A DNA stretch of 64,000 bases from CAZTDD01 sp964612675 (GTDB taxonomy: Bacteria > Hinthialibacterota > Hinthialibacteria > Hinthialibacterales > JAKPRU01). Positions within the stretch are counted from its first letter, which is position 1. Every line of letters starts with the position of its first letter. Made by a program: the position numbers and the translations under genes. Positions 33,576 to 41,926 of this stretch are shown here, piece by piece. A model generated the notes under the pieces. The model made no database searches. It was given only the letters and a program-made list of their open reading frames with translations, and was not told the origin of the DNA. The stretch spans positions 1 to 64,000 of the forward strand of contig CAZTDD010000017.1 in assembly GCA_964612675.1 (NCBI GenBank), read 5' to 3'.

Positions 33576-33785
33576 ATGAAAGAAACGATGGTTGAAACGG
33601 AAGTCACTTACACGCTTGAGCGCGATGGGAAGTTCTTTTTGATTGAACATGTTCCCGCACGGGTCTGCAAAGAGACCGGCGAGCAGTTTTTCTCCCCTGA
33701 AACCGTGGAGCGTATCCATTCGATTCTCGGCAGCCAGCGAGAACCGGATCGCTTCGTCGAAACGCCGGTCTATGAGTTTGCGTAG
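33576..33785 (+). CDS. YgiT-type antitoxin that has lost its zinc cysteines
   Basis: A 69-aa protein. The body matches YgiT/MqsA N-terminal domains: VTYTLERDGKFFLIEHVPAR, VCKETGEQFFSPETVERIHS. Those domains normally bind zinc with two C-x-x-C knuckles. Here the first knuckle is absent (the protein starts MKETMVETEVTYT) and the second keeps one cysteine (VCKET). The fold may survive without metal, as in some DUF4258 partners, or the antitoxin may be weakened. There is no separate DNA-binding domain. It follows the toxin by six bases. Confidence 0.8.
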   Translation: MKETMVETEVTYTLERDGKFFLIEHVPARVCKETGEQFFSPETVERIHSILGSQREPDRFVETPVYEFA

Positions 33786-33817
33786 AAGATTGATAAGCGA
33801 ACCCCCCTCATCGCTGA

Positions 33818-34004
33818 CGGAAGCCTATCCGCCGCACCGGAGTCCCCTCGCTCAGAATAATATCGTCACTCTCAGCCTTCCTACGGGTCGGCACTTGGTG
33901 CGTCTGAAAGCCCCCGGTTATCACCCGGCCGAATTCATTCCGGCGGATCGGGCGGAAAACCGACTTGGACACCACGATTTCCTGACGGTGGAACTGATGG
34001 AAGG
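33818..34004 (+). repeat. Right copy of duplicated gene tail (gene remnant)
   Basis: Second copy of the 187-base 3' end of the FecR/repeat gene. The reading frame is intact (HRSPLAQNNIVTLSLPTGRH... to a TGA at 34011), and many differences from the left copy are synonymous. It has no start codon or upstream domain of its own, so it is a remnant: the end of a lost second gene copy or the original tail displaced by insertion. It covers most of the gap 33786-34025. Confidence 0.85.
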
Positions 34005-34025
34005 TATCTGATGAAAATCTGTCTG

Positions 34026-34114
34026 AATCAGGATGGTCAGGATGGAAGGATATTCAGGATAAGTAAAATGTCTCTTTCATCCTGGTTATCCTTATCATCC
34101 TGGCTATCCAGATT
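34026..34114. repeat. Inverted repeat of AGGATGGTCAGGATG type
   Basis: Left arm AATCAGGATGGTCAGGATGG (34026-34045) continuing AAGGATATTCAGGAT, right arm ATCCTGGTTATCCTTATCAT (from 34079) continuing CCTGGCTATCCAGATT. The arms pair over about 35 bases with mismatches and an 18-base loop. Sequence of this kind is common as intergenic palindromes in many bacteria. Confidence 0.7.
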
Positions 34115-34176
34115 CTAGCAGTCTTTCCGCTCAGCACCCACTCTCGACTTCTGCGCGAAGCTCGGCAAGATTGATC

Positions 34177-34476
34177 ATGATAGGATATGAAGGTGAGGGC
34201 CTCGCGAAACCGGGGACAGGAGCCATGAAAGGCCTATATCCAAAAGACCACGTCGACGATATGCCCGACGAGATGCCTCCGCGGAGACCGTCTTGGCGCG
34301 GCTATCTTGTTCTTTTCGTTATTGTCGTCTTCATCGTCGTCATGGCGTTCATCTGGCTGTTCGGCGAGCCCGAACCGTCGCCGCCGACTACGTTTCAAGA
34401 GGTTGCCCCGAGCCCGACACTGACGCCGTACCCAACTCCGACACCCCATTCCAGCTATATTTATCCCGATCTCTAA
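34177..34476 (+). CDS. Small single-pass membrane protein with PTPTPH tail
   Basis: About 99 residues: a charged N-terminus (DHVDDMPDEMPPRRPSWRG), one transmembrane helix (YLVLFVIVVFIVVMAFIWLF) and a proline/threonine-rich tail ending PTPTPHSSYIYPDL. The tail closely resembles the end of the protein at 23260 (PTPTPHPGLLFPDFRE), and the layout is the same. The start is uncertain (TTG 34171, ATG 34177 or ATG 34225; AGGAG is too close to the last). The glycosidase gene follows after 18 bases with its own ribosome binding site, so they may be co-transcribed. Function unknown. Confidence 0.65.
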   Translation: MIGYEGEGLAKPGTGAMKGLYPKDHVDDMPDEMPPRRPSWRGYLVLFVIVVFIVVMAFIWLFGEPEPSPPTTFQEVAPSPTLTPYPTPTPHSSYIYPDL

Positions 34477-34494
34477 CCAATCGGAGGTATCTCC

Positions 34495-36834
34495 ATGTTT
34501 CTCATTTGCCGTCGCATTCAGGTTGTTGTTCTCCTCGCTGTGTGTCTTCTCTTACCCTCGCTTTGTTGGTCCGAGGACACCAGCGAAACCGAACCGTTCT
34601 GCTATCCGAGCCATCCCACCGATGTCCTCGGCTGGGCGGGACACCCGGAAGGGACGCTTGTGACGCCGGAAGGGTTTCTCTACACCGGCGATGCGGAAAT
34701 CATGTTTTACTTGGGCGATCCTCCCGAGCCGATCCATCAACGAGTACGCGTGCTGGAAGACGGTTGGTACCCAATTTTGCATCACCAAGTCGAACGGGAT
34801 TCCGTCCTCTATCAATTCACACTTCTCGGCATGGTTCTTCCGCGAGGCGAGGATGAGGACATCCTGCTCAATTTTGTCAAAGTCACAGCAACCAATGTCG
34901 GCGATGAACCCCGCCGGGCGGCATTGACCTGTGGATATCGATACGCGCCCGAAGAAGAGAAGCGGACGCACCGTTTCCGTCGCCCTGCAGAGCCGGATCA
35001 ACTTGGACAATATCGACAAGCGGGTTCGCCGTTCGACGACCACTGGGGCTATCGTTTCGGTGAGGATTATCTCGCTCGGGAACACCAGATTCTCTATTTG
35101 ATTCGCGATCCACAGAAGGAATTTGCCCTAGAACGATTCGCGATTTCGTCGGATCTCGAATCGAACGAGACAATTGGTGCAGGCGATTTTCGTGTGCCGG
35201 CTCAACAGGAAACCACGATTATCGGGCTGTCCCGTCTTGCGACGATGCTCGAGCCGGGACAGTGCGAAGAGATCGAGATTATCGTGCCCTATCAGCCACT
35301 CCCCATCAGCTTTGGTCACACTCTGGAAACGATCCGCGAGATTCCTTTTGAATCGGTTCGAGATCGAGTGCGCGACACATGGTGTGAGATTATCAAGAGA
35401 GGGATGACCATCGATCTTCTGGAGCCGAAAGTGGTCAACACATGGTATGCCAACTTGATCTACGATCTGATTGCCGTCGATGAATTGAACGAACCGGACA
35501 AAGAATATGTTCAGAAGGTGAACGAGTTTCAGTACGATGCGTTCTGGCTGCGGGACAGTGCCTACATCATCCGGTCCTACGATTTGACCGATTACCACTG
35601 GCTTGCCGAACAGTGTCTCGAACATTTTCTGCATTATCAGCGGCCGGACGGGAATTTTGTCTCGCAAAAAGGTCAGTTTGACGGCTGGGGGCAAACGCTT
35701 TGGGCGTTCGGTCAACACGTGGAATTGACCAAAGATAAACAGTTCGCCCGGCGGTTCTTCCCGTATGTCGAGGCCGCGGTTACCTGGCTGAAAGAGGCCC
35801 GAAAAGAAGATTCGTTGCATCTCATGCCCGTAACCACCCCCGGCGACGCGGAGCTGATTTCCGGCCACGTGACGGGCCAGAATTTCTGGGCCCTGCTTGG
35901 TCTCCGATCGGCGATTTCCCTGGCGGAGTTGGCTGGAGAGACGCAGGCCGCCGAGGATTACCGCAAGGAATACGACGATTTTCATGCGGCTCTTTACGAC
36001 AGGCTTGAGAAGGTTACCGCCGAGACCGATGGCGTGATTCCACCGGGCCTCGATGGGGGTATGGAGGGTGAGTTCTGGGGCAACTTGATCGGAGTGGCTC
36101 CGTCAGGTGTGCTCGATCCGTTCGATCCCATGGTGACCGCTACGCAGAAAGCGGCGAAAGAGAAGTTCAAAGAAGGTTTGATGACCTATAAGACGGATTT
36201 TCTCCACCACTACCTGACAACGTATGTTACCGAGACCGACTTGGCGCGGGGCGACCAGGAAGCCGTATTGGAGCAGTTTTATTCCATTCTGGCCCATACG
36301 ACCTCGACGCACGCGGGCTGGGAATGGTCGGTACGTGCGTGGGCCGACCGGGACTTCGGGAGGAATCTCTCTCCACACGGCTGGTTTGCGGCGCGGTTTC
36401 GGATTCTTTTAAGAAAAATGCTCGTTCGGGAGGATGGAGGGGCTCTTCACCTGTTCTCGGTGCTCTCTCCCGAGTGGCTGGAAAAGCCGAACGCGCGCGT
36501 ATGTTTCTCCGAAGCGCCGACGATATTCGGAAAGGTCGATGCCCGTCTGACTCGTGTGGAGCCGGACCGCGTCCTTATCCGAATTCTTCCGAAATGGACC
36601 GAGCCACCCGAGGAGATTCTTATTCATATCCCCTGGTACCGCGAAGTGGTTGGTACCTCCGCGGGCGAGCTGCGTCAGGGACCCGGGGATACGGTTCTGG
36701 TTTTGCCGCCCGACGAGGGATCGGTTCTGATTGAATGGCGCAAAAAGTCCGAACCCGTCGAGTACTCTTATGACAAGGCGGTGGGAGATCTGATGAGTGA
36801 ATATGAGATGCGCGCGACGATAACCGAGGAGTAG
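34495..36834 (+). CDS. Exported (alpha/alpha)6-barrel glycoside hydrolase
   Basis: A 779-aa exported protein with a signal peptide (VVVLLAVCLLLPSLCWS) and GGAGGT upstream. The N-terminal 280 residues form a beta-sandwich (GHPEGTLVTPEGFLYTGDAE, DGWYPILHHQVERDSVLYQF). A helical barrel follows, with FQYDAFWLRDSAYIIRSYDL, YQRPDGNFVSQKGQFDGWGQ, HVTGQNFWALLGLRSAISLA and THAGWEWSVRAWADRDFG, typical of six-hairpin glycosidases (GH15/GH65/GH78-like and amylo-glucosidase-like). Acidic residues in WLRD and GWEWS are candidate catalysts. A C-terminal beta domain ends the protein. Substrate unknown. The aminotransferase gene begins two bases after the stop. Confidence 0.82.
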   Translation: MFLICRRIQVVVLLAVCLLLPSLCWSEDTSETEPFCYPSHPTDVLGWAGHPEGTLVTPEGFLYTGDAEIMFYLGDPPEPIHQRVRVLEDGWYPILHHQVERDSVLYQFTLLGMVLPRGEDEDILLNFVKVTATNVGDEPRRAALTCGYRYAPEEEKRTHRFRRPAEPDQLGQYRQAGSPFDDHWGYRFGEDYLAREHQILYLIRDPQKEFALERFAISSDLESNETIGAGDFRVPAQQETTIIGLSRLATMLEPGQCEEIEIIVPYQPLPISFGHTLETIREIPFESVRDRVRDTWCEIIKRGMTIDLLEPKVVNTWYANLIYDLIAVDELNEPDKEYVQKVNEFQYDAFWLRDSAYIIRSYDLTDYHWLAEQCLEHFLHYQRPDGNFVSQKGQFDGWGQTLWAFGQHVELTKDKQFARRFFPYVEAAVTWLKEARKEDSLHLMPVTTPGDAELISGHVTGQNFWALLGLRSAISLAELAGETQAAEDYRKEYDDFHAALYDRLEKVTAETDGVIPPGLDGGMEGEFWGNLIGVAPSGVLDPFDPMVTATQKAAKEKFKEGLMTYKTDFLHHYLTTYVTETDLARGDQEAVLEQFYSILAHTTSTHAGWEWSVRAWADRDFGRNLSPHGWFAARFRILLRKMLVREDGGALHLFSVLSPEWLEKPNARVCFSEAPTIFGKVDARLTRVEPDRVLIRILPKWTEPPEEILIHIPWYREVVGTSAGELRQGPGDTVLVLPPDEGSVLIEWRKKSEPVEYSYDKAVGDLMSEYEMRATITEE

Positions 36835-36835
36835 A

Positions 36836-37966
36836 ATGATCGATTTGACAAACCGTGAACAGGTTTTTCCGGTGCTGCAGGAGGGTGTCCTTTTTTTGAA
36901 TCATGCAGGGACGTCGCCGATTCCACGGCCTACTGCGGATCTCATGCAGCAGCAAATCGAAGAACACGCGAGCCAGTTCACAACATCGCGAGCGGTTTGG
37001 TCCCGACGGATGAGCGACGCGGTTTCCGCAATGGCCGAGTTGATCGGTGCACCCAATGACTCGATTGCGCTTATGCCGAACACGACGACAGCAGTGGCGA
37101 CTGTCGCCAACGGACTCTCACTCCAGGAAGGCGACCGTGTTGTCGGACTGGAAGGCGAGTATCCGGCCAATGTGTATCCATGGAGGCGTCTCGAACAAAG
37201 CGGTGTGAGCTACATCCAGATTCCAGCCCGGGATGATCGGTTTGATTACGAGGAGATCGAGTCGGCACTCTCGCCGCCCACAAAAGTACTCGCCGTCAGC
37301 TCGGTTATGTTTGCCTCCGGTCTGCGACTCGATTTGAGCCGTCTGGGCGAGATGTGTCGAAAGCAGGATGTGTTTCTCTTTGTCGATGCCATTCAGAGTC
37401 TCGGGGCGTTCGAAATGAACGTTGTTGAGAGCAAGATCGATTTCCTGGCGACCGGTTCGCAGAAATGGATGTTGGGACCGATGGGCGCGGGATTCCTCTA
37501 TGTACGACCGGAGGTTTTGGACCGGGTGAAAGTCACGGTGCAAGGTGCGGACAGTATGATCCCTGAGACCCCGTACCTTGATTACGAAAGCAAACGGTTG
37601 AAGCCCGGCGCGCGGAGGTTTCAAGGCGGAACAATTGCGCTGGTCACGGCTCTCGGTCTCGGACGCAGCGTTCGTCTTTTATTGGACTACGGGATCGCGG
37701 ATATACAGCAGCGCATTCAGGTTCTAACGGACATCCTTGTCGAAGGGTTGACTGCCAAAGGATATGCGTGTCACAGCCCGCGCGGTGAGGGCGAAGGGTC
37801 GGGGATTGTCATGTTTACGCATCCCCGTTTGTCTCCGGGGGAGGTCGCTCAACGGTTGCAGGATCGGAACATTGTGGCTATCGAGCGCGAAGGCCGTCTT
37901 CGACTTTCTCCTCACTTTTATTTAGTGGAGGAGGAGATGGAGAGGGTTGTCGATGCTGCGCCGTGA
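36836..37966 (+). CDS. PLP-dependent class V aminotransferase / cysteine desulfurase-like
   Basis: A 376-aa fold-type I enzyme. The pyridoxal lysine lies in ATGSQKWMLGPMGAGFLYV, the cofactor aspartate in VFLFVDAIQSLGAF, and the phosphate-binding region in LMPNTTTAVATVANGL. The start (VLFLNHAGTSPIPRPTADLM) resembles selenocysteine lyase/isopenicillin epimerase-like members. The active-site cysteine loop of true desulfurases is not evident, so another class V reaction is possible. GAGGA is in the end of the glycosidase gene, two bases separate the genes, and translation is probably coupled. The link to glycan breakdown is unclear. Confidence 0.85.
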   Translation: MIDLTNREQVFPVLQEGVLFLNHAGTSPIPRPTADLMQQQIEEHASQFTTSRAVWSRRMSDAVSAMAELIGAPNDSIALMPNTTTAVATVANGLSLQEGDRVVGLEGEYPANVYPWRRLEQSGVSYIQIPARDDRFDYEEIESALSPPTKVLAVSSVMFASGLRLDLSRLGEMCRKQDVFLFVDAIQSLGAFEMNVVESKIDFLATGSQKWMLGPMGAGFLYVRPEVLDRVKVTVQGADSMIPETPYLDYESKRLKPGARRFQGGTIALVTALGLGRSVRLLLDYGIADIQQRIQVLTDILVEGLTAKGYACHSPRGEGEGSGIVMFTHPRLSPGEVAQRLQDRNIVAIEREGRLRLSPHFYLVEEEMERVVDAAP

Positions 37967-38003
37967 GCATTTGGCCAATGTCGCTTCTATGAAGGGGATT
38001 CTA

Positions 38004-38040
38004 CTCCCTCTCCCGCTGGGAGAGGGCTGGGGTGAGGGCG
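38004..38040. repeat. CCCTCTCCC/GGGAGAGGG hairpin repeat
   Basis: CTCCCTCTCCCGCTGGGAG then AGGGCTGGGGTGAGGG, located between the convergent aminotransferase and FAD oxidase genes, where it could help termination in both directions. Confidence 0.7.
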
Positions 38041-38043
38041 TTT

Positions 38044-39339
38044 CTACTTCTCCGCCAGCATCTCTTTCGCTGCCCGTTGTCCGTACGCGATTGCGTAATT
38101 GGTTCCCCGGTCTTCCGGATACACCTGCGCCATGCAGGATAGCCAGAGGTTCTCAATCGGTGTTTTGAATGGTGGCTTGATTTCGGAATAGCGCAGGCCG
38201 ATCACGGGTTGTGTGTAGCGTTCCCGCCATGCCCAAAGTCCCTTCACCCAGTCGCGGCTGAACCCGTTGAACATCTTCTGCAGATGAGGCAGATACGCTT
38301 CAAACAGCTCTTCCGCGGACATTTTGTAATACGGATCGTCATGATCGAGATACCGCGAGAGATACGCGAGATGCGCGCCACCGTAATCTTCCGGTCGCTG
38401 CATGTTGGTGTGCTCGATCACGCCGGTGAAAGGAATTGAAGGATCGCCGACATTCAGCCAATAGGCGTCGGAAAGAGAGCGATCCAGTTTCATCACGAGG
38501 CACACATTTGCAAGATAGTTGATTTTCGAAAGCCGGTTACGGTAATCGTCCGGCAGGTCCGGCGCGATTTTCATGAGGATCTCGGGGGCGGTTGTCACAA
38601 GGACCCGATCGAATTCCTGGGATTGCCCGTTCGATACGAGGCCCACCGCGCGTCCATCCTCGACACGGATTTCCTCGACGGGTGAACTCAGATTGATCCG
38701 TACGCCGCGTCTGCGCAGGAGTTCCTCCCACGCGTTAATCGCCTGGGCGAATCCGCCGCGCAGGTAGCCGAGGCGTTCTTCCTGTTTCTTACCGCGTGAG
38801 CTGCCACGCAACTTGAGTTTGTTCCAGATCCACACCGCGGCGATCTGGTCGGCGTATTTTCCGAACTTGCCGCGCAGAAGCGGTTTCCAGACACCCTCAT
38901 ACACACCCGGTCCCGCCATGTCGATGAGCCATTCCCGGGCGGTGATTCTTTCCAAGGGTTTCCAATCTTTGACCGACATGGCCCTGAAATACAGCAGGCC
39001 GAGACGCACACGGTCCATGAAAGGGATTGCGGTGAACTTCAAAAGGTCAAAGGGACTGCTCAGTCGATAGATCCGGTTGACATAGTAACAGTTCGAGGTT
39101 GGGAGCCATTCCATTTTGTCACCGAGACCGACCTTCTCTATGATCCGAACGGCGTCTCGGTCGCTCGTGAAGAGGTGGTGGTAGAACTTCTCGATGTAGA
39201 CGTCGTTGATTTTGAACGAGCCCGCCAATCCGCCGAGCACCTCGTCCTTCTCGAAAACCGTGCACTCCATTCCGTGCTCGGAGAGTTCGTCCGCCGCACT
39301 CAGCCCGGTCATTCCACCGCCGACGATTGCAACACGCAT
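38044..39339 (-). CDS. FAD-dependent amine oxidase / protoporphyrinogen oxidase-like protein
   Basis: A 431-aa flavoprotein. The Rossmann motif VAIVGGGMTGLSAADEL is at the N-terminus, with the ribose-binding glutamate in CTVFEKDEVLGGLAGSF. The C-terminal FAD motif is near NLWLSCMAQVYPEDRGTNYA. Overall it resembles the HemG/carotenoid desaturase/UDP-galactopyranose-mutase-like group; the early GGLAGSFKINDVYIEKFYHH resembles members of polysaccharide loci. The substrate cannot be read from sequence. I chose ATG 39339 because CAGGGAG precedes it by seven bases; a start ten codons upstream is possible. Confidence 0.85.
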   Translation of the reverse strand: MRVAIVGGGMTGLSAADELSEHGMECTVFEKDEVLGGLAGSFKINDVYIEKFYHHLFTSDRDAVRIIEKVGLGDKMEWLPTSNCYYVNRIYRLSSPFDLLKFTAIPFMDRVRLGLLYFRAMSVKDWKPLERITAREWLIDMAGPGVYEGVWKPLLRGKFGKYADQIAAVWIWNKLKLRGSSRGKKQEERLGYLRGGFAQAINAWEELLRRRGVRINLSSPVEEIRVEDGRAVGLVSNGQSQEFDRVLVTTAPEILMKIAPDLPDDYRNRLSKINYLANVCLVMKLDRSLSDAYWLNVGDPSIPFTGVIEHTNMQRPEDYGGAHLAYLSRYLDHDDPYYKMSAEELFEAYLPHLQKMFNGFSRDWVKGLWAWRERYTQPVIGLRYSEIKPPFKTPIENLWLSCMAQVYPEDRGTNYAIAYGQRAAKEMLAEK

Positions 39340-39387
39340 GTCATGCTCCCTGTTATCGTTCTCTGACATACCCTTCGATAGGATCCA

Positions 39388-39446
39388 GGGAGGGCGAACC
39401 TCCTGGTGAGCCGTGTTCTACTATCGGCTCGGCGGGAGCCTCGCCC
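39388..39446. repeat. Core hairpin of the MITE-like family without ends
   Basis: GGGAGGGCGAACCTCCTGGT (39388-39407) then GAGCCG, an eleven-base loop and CGGCTCGGCGGGAGCCTCGC (39425-39444). This is the inner palindrome of the elements at 6481 and 21589, in reverse orientation and lacking the AATGTCATT ends. The 337-base gap 39340-39676 holds nothing else recognisable. Confidence 0.7.
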
Positions 39447-39676
39447 GGTCTCTTGCGAAGGGGTCAATCTGTTTCAATTCAGTATGCTCTCGTGTTCGAC
39501 CCAATAGAAGCGAACCCGCTGCGCACTATCCAGCACGGAGCCGCCTCATTCCAGGATATCTTGTGAGGCGATCGAAAGAAGGCAGAGCTGACAGAATGCC
39601 GAAGGGCTGTTATCCTTTTTATGGCTTTATCCATAAACATCATCCGTATCATTAACGAATTCAGTGGAGAAGATCT

Positions 39677-40333
39677 ATGTTTCACCGTACACGCCGTGGT
39701 TTTACCCTTATCGAACTTCTTATTGTTGTTGCCATTATCGGGATTCTGGCGGCCATCGCCGTGCCGAATTTCCTGCAAGCCCAACTTCGGGCAAAGATCA
39801 GCCGTACGCAGGCCGACATGCGGGCGGTTTCTCAGGCCATTATGCAATTTCAGATGGATAAGAACACGATGCTTCTCGATTATTGGGACGACGATACCCA
39901 GTGGGCTCAGAAACGTTGGGATGAAGTCTTCGGAAGAGTGGGTCCTCCACCTCCTTACAAGCGATTTGAGGAGCCTTACTACCCGCTTACAAGTCCTGTC
40001 TCTTATCTCAGCTCGGTTCCACGCGATCCTTTCGCAGAGCTCGAACACTCTGTCGGATTCGGAGCAGATGAGAAAGGTCACTCGTACATTTACTGCGACC
40101 AGGATCCAGAAGGTGTCGCAACCGGGTCCGGCGGTGGATACGGTATCCCCATTGCACCCCCTCTGAAAGTCTGGGAGCACGCGCTGGTCAGCATCGGTCC
40201 CGACGGTTGGATCGGAGTCAATTCGAGTGGAGCTCAGCGCGGTACTCCTTACGATCCATCGAACGGTGTCGGCAGCAGCGGTGACTTGATCCGTCTGGGA
40301 CACGGAGGTACTGTCGAGGATCCTCACAACTAA
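39677..40333 (+). CDS. Prepilin-type protein, family member 2
   Basis: A 218-aa protein. A six-residue leader (MFHRTR) precedes GFTLIELLIVVAIIG, so cleavage follows glycine 7 or 8; the helix continues ILAAIAVPNFLQAQLRAKIS. The globular domain contains LTSPVSYLSSVPRDPFAELE, GHSYIYCDQDPEG and VSIGPDGWIGV, and ends with YDPSNGVGSSGDLIRLG. GGAG precedes the ATG. It is followed after 77 bases by a close paralogue, so the pair arose by tandem duplication. Probably a filament or pseudopilus subunit or a pilin-anchored surface protein. Confidence 0.92.
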   Translation: MFHRTRRGFTLIELLIVVAIIGILAAIAVPNFLQAQLRAKISRTQADMRAVSQAIMQFQMDKNTMLLDYWDDDTQWAQKRWDEVFGRVGPPPPYKRFEEPYYPLTSPVSYLSSVPRDPFAELEHSVGFGADEKGHSYIYCDQDPEGVATGSGGGYGIPIAPPLKVWEHALVSIGPDGWIGVNSSGAQRGTPYDPSNGVGSSGDLIRLGHGGTVEDPHN

Positions 40334-40410
40334 GAAAACAGGAATAAAACTGGCATTGCTTCTTGCTGGATAGCAGATCGTCCCTCTGCCGGCGGACGAG
40401 AAAGGTAAGT

Positions 40411-41058
40411 ATGCGTCGATACCGAGAAGGTTTCACTCTTATCGAATTGCTCATCGTTGTCGCGATTATTGGAATTCTAGCCGCCATCGCCGTCCCGAAT
40501 TTCCTGAACGCTCAGCTGCGTGCGAAGATCGCACGAACCCAGGCGGATATGCGGGCTGTTTCTCAATCCATTCTCCAATTCCAGATGGATCGGAACGCGA
40601 TGCTGATTGACTTCTGGGATGACGCAACCCCCTGGGCTCACGAACGGTGGGAAACCGCGTTGAACAAGGTCGGCCGTGACCCCGCGTCAGAGTACCAATG
40701 GTTCGAGGAACCGTATTACCCGTTGACGAGTCCTGTGGCGTACCTTTCTTCCGTACCACACGACCCCTTTGCACACACGGTTCATTCCGTCGGGTTTGGG
40801 TCGGACGAGAAGGGACATTCTTATATTTATTGCGACAGCGATCCTGGGGGCGGAGGATACGGCATTCCTGTCCGGCCACCGCTGGAGTTGCGTGAGCATT
40901 TCCTGGTGAGCATCGGGCCGGATGGCTGGATTGGAGTCGACTCAAGCGGTCAGCAGCGCGGAACGCCTTACGAGCCTTCCAACGGCGTTGCGAGTCAGGG
41001 GGACCTGGTGAGACGGGGCGATGGAGGTGCAACCCTCGATCCGTACGGGGCTCCGTAA
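40411..41058 (+). CDS. Prepilin-type protein, family member 3 (tandem paralogue)
   Basis: A 215-aa protein with leader MRRYRE before GFTLIELLIVVAIIG. It is clearly homologous along its whole length to the preceding gene: LTSPVAYLSSVPHDPFAHTV, GHSYIYCDSDPGG, VSIGPDGWIGV and terminal YEPSNGVASQGDLVRRG. The frame is open upstream to 40363, but the leader and AAAGG ribosome binding site fit ATG 40411. The main difference is a shorter loop before the GYGIP segment. Tandem pilins of this type may be alternative subunits. Confidence 0.92.
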   Translation: MRRYREGFTLIELLIVVAIIGILAAIAVPNFLNAQLRAKIARTQADMRAVSQSILQFQMDRNAMLIDFWDDATPWAHERWETALNKVGRDPASEYQWFEEPYYPLTSPVAYLSSVPHDPFAHTVHSVGFGSDEKGHSYIYCDSDPGGGGYGIPVRPPLELREHFLVSIGPDGWIGVDSSGQQRGTPYEPSNGVASQGDLVRRGDGGATLDPYGAP

Positions 41059-41091
41059 AGCCATACGAGCTGGTGGGTGTTCGCCGCTCTT

Positions 41092-41382
41092 TTATTCGTC
41101 TTCCTGGCGCACCTTGTTCTTTTTGTGGTTTTTTTCTTCTTCGAGGTTGCGGATATCGTTGCCCAGTTCTTCTTCCGCCTTCTGGGCTTCGTCGAATTGG
41201 CCCTGCATGCGGAGTTCCTGGATGTTTCTCTGGGCGAGAATACGCCGTTCGGCAAGTTTCGCCTGATATTCGTCTTCAATCTCGCCAAGACGCTTCTTCT
41301 GCTCCTCGGTGAGTTTCTTCTGAGAGCTGGGGACTTCTTTTTCCAGCCGTTCCATGGCCAACTCATACGCGGTTTTCATCAT
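41092..41382 (-). CDS. Small coiled-coil hypothetical protein
   Basis: A 96-aa highly charged protein. Heptad-like helices run through most of it (QKKLTEEQKKRLGEIEDEYQ, RRILAQRNIQELRMQGQFDE, AEEELGNDIRNLEEEKNHKK). There is no signal peptide. GGAGGAG lies just before the paired ATGs (41382/41379). It may be the second gene of a unit with the 76-aa protein at 41442. No family recognised; helical adaptor or chaperone-like roles are possible but not shown. Confidence 0.7.
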   Translation of the reverse strand: MMKTAYELAMERLEKEVPSSQKKLTEEQKKRLGEIEDEYQAKLAERRILAQRNIQELRMQGQFDEAQKAEEELGNDIRNLEEEKNHKKNKVRQEDE

Positions 41383-41441
41383 TCTCCTCCGCCGGGCGGA
41401 CCGGCCGAACTGAGCGGGTTCCCGCCGAATCGTTTCTCTCG

Positions 41442-41672
41442 TTATTCTTGTTTATCGTTTGAGTCCGGTTCTTTTTCCAGCGTTGATTGGTCTCTCGGCG
41501 ATTCCGAATCGGTAGACTCTTTGTCCTTGGGTTGCTTCTTCAAGCGGTCGATGACCTCATGGATCGAAACCTGGCCCCATTCGAGAAGACCCAGCTCCCG
41601 TCGCTTCTCACTGATTGCGGCAACGAGCTCCGAGATCTTCGGGTTTTCTCCGTCGGATCGTTTGTCTTTCAT
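41442..41672 (-). CDS. Small charged hypothetical protein
   Basis: A 76-aa soluble protein: a helical half (ISELVAAISEKRRELGLLEW) and a disordered acidic half (QPKDKESTDSESPRDQSTLE). A ribosome binding site-like AGGAG lies 10 bases before the ATG. It is on the same strand as the coiled-coil gene, 59 bases upstream. No family recognised. Composition and context make it plausible, though it is short. Confidence 0.55.
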   Translation of the reverse strand: MKDKRSDGENPKISELVAAISEKRRELGLLEWGQVSIHEVIDRLKKQPKDKESTDSESPRDQSTLEKEPDSNDKQE

Positions 41673-41793
41673 TGTCTGTGCTCCTATGAAATGCTACTTC
41701 GCCGATTGGTCATCGTCAACAGAAAAACGATTTTTCTGAGCCCTTTTCGCGGCTTCCAACAACGTGTCAGGCAGCGAATCATTTGCGCCTTTC

Positions 41794-41822
41794 TTGACAG
41801 AGATACGCGGAAACGGTAAAAG
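41794..41822 (+). promoter_or_regulatory. Promoter of tRNA-Phe
   Basis: Perfect TTGACA (41794-41799), 17-base spacer, TAAAAG (41817-41822). Predicted transcription start near 41829, six bases before the mature tRNA. Confidence 0.75.
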
Positions 41823-41834
41823 ATGTAATCCTCA

Positions 41835-41907
<73 letters not shown>

Positions 41908-41926
41908 TTTTTCTAAGGGAAATCGT

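Noticed and set aside
33643..34011. A 122-codon plus-strand frame spanning the antitoxin gene and the duplicated tail.
   Set aside because: Its first half is the antitoxin gene read in another frame. Only the tail copy (33818-34004) is meaningful, and it lacks its own start.
34026..34114. AGGATG-type repeats considered as a CRISPR-like array.
   Set aside because: It is a single inverted repeat with two arms, not spaced direct repeats with unique spacers.
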